NCBI GenBank assembly: GCA_959599615.1
Contig: CAUGKA010000080.1
Location: 1 to 8,409 of the forward strand
Reading direction: 5' to 3'
DNA: 8,409 nucleotides
DNA from: an uncultured Collinsella sp.
GTDB lineage: Bacteria; Actinomycetota; Coriobacteriia; Coriobacteriales; Coriobacteriaceae
Program-made: the position numbers and the translations under genes
Shown: piece by piece, positions 6,237 through 8,409 of the stretch
Numbering within the stretch: position 1 is the first letter of the stretch
Layout of the letters: every line of letters starts with the position of its first letter
The notes under the pieces: generated by a model
Told to the model about the DNA's origin: nothing
The model's input: the letters and a program-made list of their open reading frames with translations, nothing else
Database searches by the model: none

Positions 6237-6779
6237 GTGGCAGATCTGTATTTGGTGCGGCATGGGCAGACTGAGCTCAATGTGCAGAGCATTTTGCAGG
6301 GCTGGCACGATTCGCCGCTTACGGCGCGCGGGCGCGAGCAGGCGCTGACGGCGCGTACGGCGTTTGCGGCGCGTGGCGTGGCCTTTGATCATGTGTATTC
6401 CTCGCCGTTGGGCCGGGCGCGGCATACGGCCGAGCTTATCGTTGGCGAGGGCCGTTCCATTGAGCTGGTCGATGACCTGCGTGAGTGGCATTTTGGCTCG
6501 CTGGAGGGCACATCAAATCGCGAGATGCCGCCGCAGCCCTGGGGCGATTATCCGGTTGCCTTTGGCGGCGAGTCGGAAGTGCAGCTTCAGTCGCGCATGG
6601 TCGCGGCGCTGTCCCGCATCATGGCCAGGCCGCAGCACGACTGCGTGCTGGCGGTTTCCCATGGCTCAGCCTGCCAGGAGTTTCTTGAGTATGTGACTGG
6701 CGGGGGAGAGCTGCCCGACAACGGTGCCGTGCTTCATTTTGGCTATTGCGACGGGGCGTTTTCGCTTTTGGGTTGGTAA
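6237..6779 (+). CDS. histidine phosphatase family protein (copy 1)
   Basis: A 180-residue member of the phosphoglycerate-mutase-like histidine phosphatase superfamily, enzymes that transfer phosphate through a phosphohistidine. Catalytic positions are all present: LVRHGQT (6-12) with R8 and nucleophile H9, SSPLGRARHTA (55-65) with R60, LREWHFGSLEG (81-91) with E83 as the acid, and VSHGSA (140-145) with H142. The start is GTG at 6237 because GAGGGGAGGG (6224-6233) is a clear ribosome binding site for it, and the protein then begins with the family's usual first strand. The frame upstream of the GTG belongs to spacer and hairpin DNA. It is the first of two tandem paralogues, 17 bases apart. The substrate (sugar phosphate, cobalamin intermediate or other) cannot be told; no cobalamin genes are nearby. 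Confidence 0.93.
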   Translation: MADLYLVRHGQTELNVQSILQGWHDSPLTARGREQALTARTAFAARGVAFDHVYSSPLGRARHTAELIVGEGRSIELVDDLREWHFGSLEGTSNREMPPQPWGDYPVAFGGESEVQLQSRMVAALSRIMARPQHDCVLAVSHGSACQEFLEYVTGGGELPDNGAVLHFGYCDGAFSLLGW

Positions 6780-6796
6780 CGAACGAAAGGACCCCT

Positions 6797-7432
6797 ATGA
6801 ATAAAGATCTGTATCTGGTCCGTCATGGACAGACGATATTCAACCTTAAGCGTATCATTCAGGGGTGGAGTGATTCGCCGCTTACGCAGTTGGGTTGCGA
6901 CCAGGCGGCGCGCGCCGGCATGTTTTTACGTGCGCGCGGCATTGAGCCCGATCATGCCTACACCTCCACGCTTCATCGCACCGAGCAGACTATCGCCAAC
7001 TTGTGGCCGGGCTTGGCGTACGAGCGCCTGGACGGCCTGCGTGAGTGGTTCTTTGGCGACTTTGAGGCCGAGCGCGTGATGCTCATGCCCGAGCGCCCGT
7101 GGCGCGACTTCTATCGCCAGTTTGGCGGCGAGGGCCAGATGCAGGTGCGCGAGCGCATGGTGGCGACGTTGACCGATCTTGTGCGACGCCCGGACCACGA
7201 GTGCGTCCTCGCGGTGAGCCATGGCTCGGCCATCAAGGAGTTTTTGGATCACGTGAGGGGAGCGGCGGCCGACGAGCGCGAACGCGTGCCGGGCAACTGC
7301 TCAGTGCTGCATTTTGCGTTTGACGATGCGGCCGATACGTTTGAACTGGTCGAAGTCTTTACGCAGGAAGACTACGCGCGCGAGCTGGGGCTAGAGCCGC
7401 TCGTGGCGGCGGCAGGTCCGCAGCGTGGATAA
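6797..7432 (+). CDS. histidine phosphatase family protein (copy 2)
   Basis: A 211-residue paralogue of the preceding protein, sharing long identical stretches such as DLYLVRHGQT, PLT, LREW and CVLAVSHGSA. Catalytic residues line up: R9 and H10 in LVRHGQT, R61 in STLHRTEQT, E83 in LREWFFGDFEAE, and H142 in VSHGSA. It differs where copy 1 has the usual EG after FGSL (here FGDFEAE), and it has a longer C-terminus (about 30 extra residues, acidic and then hydrophobic-aromatic: DTFELVEVFTQEDYARELG). The start ATG has GAAAGGA 5 bases upstream. It lies in the same transcription unit as copy 1 and ends before a bidirectional terminator. The substrate is unknown; different binding-pocket residues suggest the two copies may act on different phosphates. 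Confidence 0.93.
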   Translation: MNKDLYLVRHGQTIFNLKRIIQGWSDSPLTQLGCDQAARAGMFLRARGIEPDHAYTSTLHRTEQTIANLWPGLAYERLDGLREWFFGDFEAERVMLMPERPWRDFYRQFGGEGQMQVRERMVATLTDLVRRPDHECVLAVSHGSAIKEFLDHVRGAAADERERVPGNCSVLHFAFDDAADTFELVEVFTQEDYARELGLEPLVAAAGPQRG

Positions 7433-7480
7433 CGCTGACGTTGCGGCCCGGTTTACCGGCGTAATTGTTTGATGCGAAAA

Positions 7481-7526
7481 GGGCGGAGGTGCATGCGTTT
7501 GCTGCATCTCCGCCCCTTGTTTGTTT
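7481..7526. terminator. bidirectional terminator between convergent genes
   Basis: GGGCGGAGGTGCA (7481-7493) pairs with TGCATCTCCGCCC (7503-7515) over 13 bp including one G:U pair, with a 9-base loop. The plus strand continues CTTGTTTGTTT; on the minus strand the stem is followed by TTTT (from AAAA at 7477-7480). It can therefore end both the phosphatase pair and the convergent DUF1015-like gene. A small CCGGT-TT-ACCGG dyad lies just before it (7449-7460). Confidence 0.85.
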
Positions 7527-7561
7527 GGATGCTGGGTTTTCCAGCTTAGCGTTTGAGTTCG

Positions 7562-8251
7562 CTAGAACCGTGAGACCTGGTGAGTGAGCAGACCCGTCGG
7601 AACCTGCGGCGCGCTGCCGCTGACCTGCGCGGCGGGGAACAGCACGGCTACAGCAAAGTTGAACGGCTCTTTGCCAGAGTAGGCGCCGGCAGCGCGGGCC
7701 TCGTCGGCCAGAATCTGCGATGCCCCAGCCAGTGCGGCGACATAGGCGGAGTCACCGGCGAACACCGGGTCGGGCGCCTGATCGAGCATGGCACGGATGG
7801 CGGCAACGGCGTCCTCGCGCTTGACCTCCCACACGCGATGTGTGACGCCCGCGGGATCGGTGACGGCGTAGAGCGATGCGCCCTCTTTGGCAGCGCTCAA
7901 AATGATATCCATGACGGGCGACGCCTCGTAGGCGAGCGACACGGGGCGCGGCTGCACCTTGAGCTCGGCGATCGCGCGCGCGGTGGCGAGTGCGTCGATG
8001 CTCTCGGCGGCAGCCTCGTCGCCGCCCGTCAGCACGTTAACCGGGCAAATCGCCACGACACCCGTCACGCGTCCCGGCTCTCCGGAGCATTCGTACACGT
8101 AATACGCCGCGCCCGGATCTTTGAGCATAAGCCCATCGGTAATCGCGCCGCGCAGGGCTCCGCTGTCACTCAGGATGCTGTCCATCGCAGGCAGCGCCTC
8201 GAGCACGCGGTCCTGAGCCGGGCGGATGCAGGGAAACGGAAGAGCTTTCAT
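7562..8251 (-). CDS. compact DUF1015-like protein
   Basis: A 229-residue protein that I recognise as a shortened relative of DUF1015, whose members are usually about 400 residues or more. Alignable landmarks from memory: FPCIRP (6-11) at the N-terminus; AAYYVYECS (48-56) and TGVVAIC (63-69) in the first half; SLAYEASPVMDII (105-117); YAVTDPAGVTHRVWEV (128-143); and KEPFNFAVAVLFPAAQV (194-210). The family's DGHHR motif is replaced by GDSAY (166-170), its HE-TR-KE-DR motif is not recognisable around 78-90, and the protein ends about 20 residues after the LFP element, where others continue for 150 or more. The start ATG has TTAGGA 6 bases upstream. The frame is intact with normal high-GC codon use, so it looks functional rather than decayed. 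Function is unknown for the family as far as I know. Confidence 0.72.
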   Translation of the reverse strand: MKALPFPCIRPAQDRVLEALPAMDSILSDSGALRGAITDGLMLKDPGAAYYVYECSGEPGRVTGVVAICPVNVLTGGDEAAAESIDALATARAIAELKVQPRPVSLAYEASPVMDIILSAAKEGASLYAVTDPAGVTHRVWEVKREDAVAAIRAMLDQAPDPVFAGDSAYVAALAGASQILADEARAAGAYSGKEPFNFAVAVLFPAAQVSGSAPQVPTGLLTHQVSRF

Positions 8252-8290
8252 GGACGGTCCTAACGCGCGAGTCGGTTTGTTCGCGGCTTA

Positions 8291-8374
8291 TTATGCCCCA
8301 ACTTGGCTATCTGCGCCCCAGAGCGTATTGTTGGCGAGCGCGATCAGCACTTGCTCCTTGATTCGCAACTTCAT
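8291..8374 (-). CDS. possible 27-residue small ORF
   Basis: ATG-initiated frame encoding MKLRIKEQVLIALANNTLWG plus seven more residues, ending at two consecutive stops (TAATAA), 39 bases before the DUF1015-like gene on the same strand. GGGAAG lies 7 bases before the ATG as a possible ribosome binding site. The first 15 residues look like a helix and faintly resemble the start of a BirA-type winged-helix domain, so it may be a small leader peptide, a truncated regulator remnant, or chance. Evidence is weak. Confidence 0.25.
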   Translation of the reverse strand: MKLRIKEQVLIALANNTLWGADSQVGA

Positions 8375-8409
8375 CCGAACACTTCCCACATTCATCCGTA
8401 CATGTACGG
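8370..8409. promoter_or_regulatory. operator-like direct repeat and palindrome at window edge
   Basis: TTCATCCGAACA (8370-8381) and TTCATCCGTACA (8391-8402) match at 11 of 12 bases and are spaced 21 bases apart, two helical turns. The second copy overlaps a perfect 14-base palindrome, CCGTACATGTACGG (8396-8409), which touches the window end and may extend further. This looks like a paired protein-binding site upstream of the minus-strand genes, or of a divergent gene beyond the edge. Confidence 0.4.

Noticed and set aside
6746..6796. Longer N-terminus for the second histidine phosphatase
   Set aside because: It overlaps the end of copy 1; the ATG at 6797 has GAAAGGA at correct spacing and aligns with copy 1.
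8396..8409. LexA (SOS) box
   Set aside because: CCGTACATGTACGG is palindromic but has GTAC where the actinobacterial SOS box has GAAC/GTTC, so it does not fit.

Overview
The window is high-GC chromosomal DNA from a bacterium, most likely a Coriobacteriia gut actinobacterium of the Collinsella type. That is an inference from the GC-rich codon use, the style of the proteins (a nuclease-like protein starting MGIVLSHTTA with an EICGSYA segment, and a compact DUF1015-like protein) and the operon layout. No rRNA, tRNA, CRISPR array, transposase or phage gene is visible.

Layout from left to right. (1) 7-1215 (-) is a 402-aa protein with a C-terminal DUF559/Vsr-like nuclease fold. It is noticeably less GC-rich than the rest and is followed by about 450 bp of gene-free DNA. 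(2) 1768-2736 (-) is a DEDDh 3'-5' exonuclease with its own terminator at 1667-1702. (3) Divergent from it, 2908-3996 (+) is a multi-pass membrane protein of the ArsP_2 / 'putative manganese transporter' family. It has a His-rich loop, a sigma70-type promoter, and an MntR-like dyad just upstream of the -35. (4) Two facing terminators separate it from a minus-strand pair, an HdeD-like membrane protein (4644-5246) and a YaiI/YqxD (DUF188) protein (4161-4643), joined stop-to-start as TAGATG. (5) 5482-6153 (+) is a nitroreductase with a DtxR/IdeR-like 19-mer about 30 bp before its start. (6) Next come two tandem histidine-phosphatase paralogues (6237-6779 and 6797-7432, +), preceded by a perfect 11-bp hairpin that looks like a REP-type element. 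(7) A bidirectional terminator lies between them and a convergent, shortened DUF1015-like protein (7562-8251, -). The right edge holds a possible 27-codon ORF and an operator-like palindrome and direct repeat.

Most genes look like ordinary core or housekeeping accessory functions: nucleic-acid processing, metal homeostasis, redox and phosphatases. The strongest leads are the metal-regulator-like sites in front of the transporter and the nitroreductase, the DUF1015 relative that has lost its family motifs, the REP-like hairpin, and the lower-GC nuclease-like gene. I see no complete, clearly new multi-gene system. All similarity statements come from memory of the families; no search was run.
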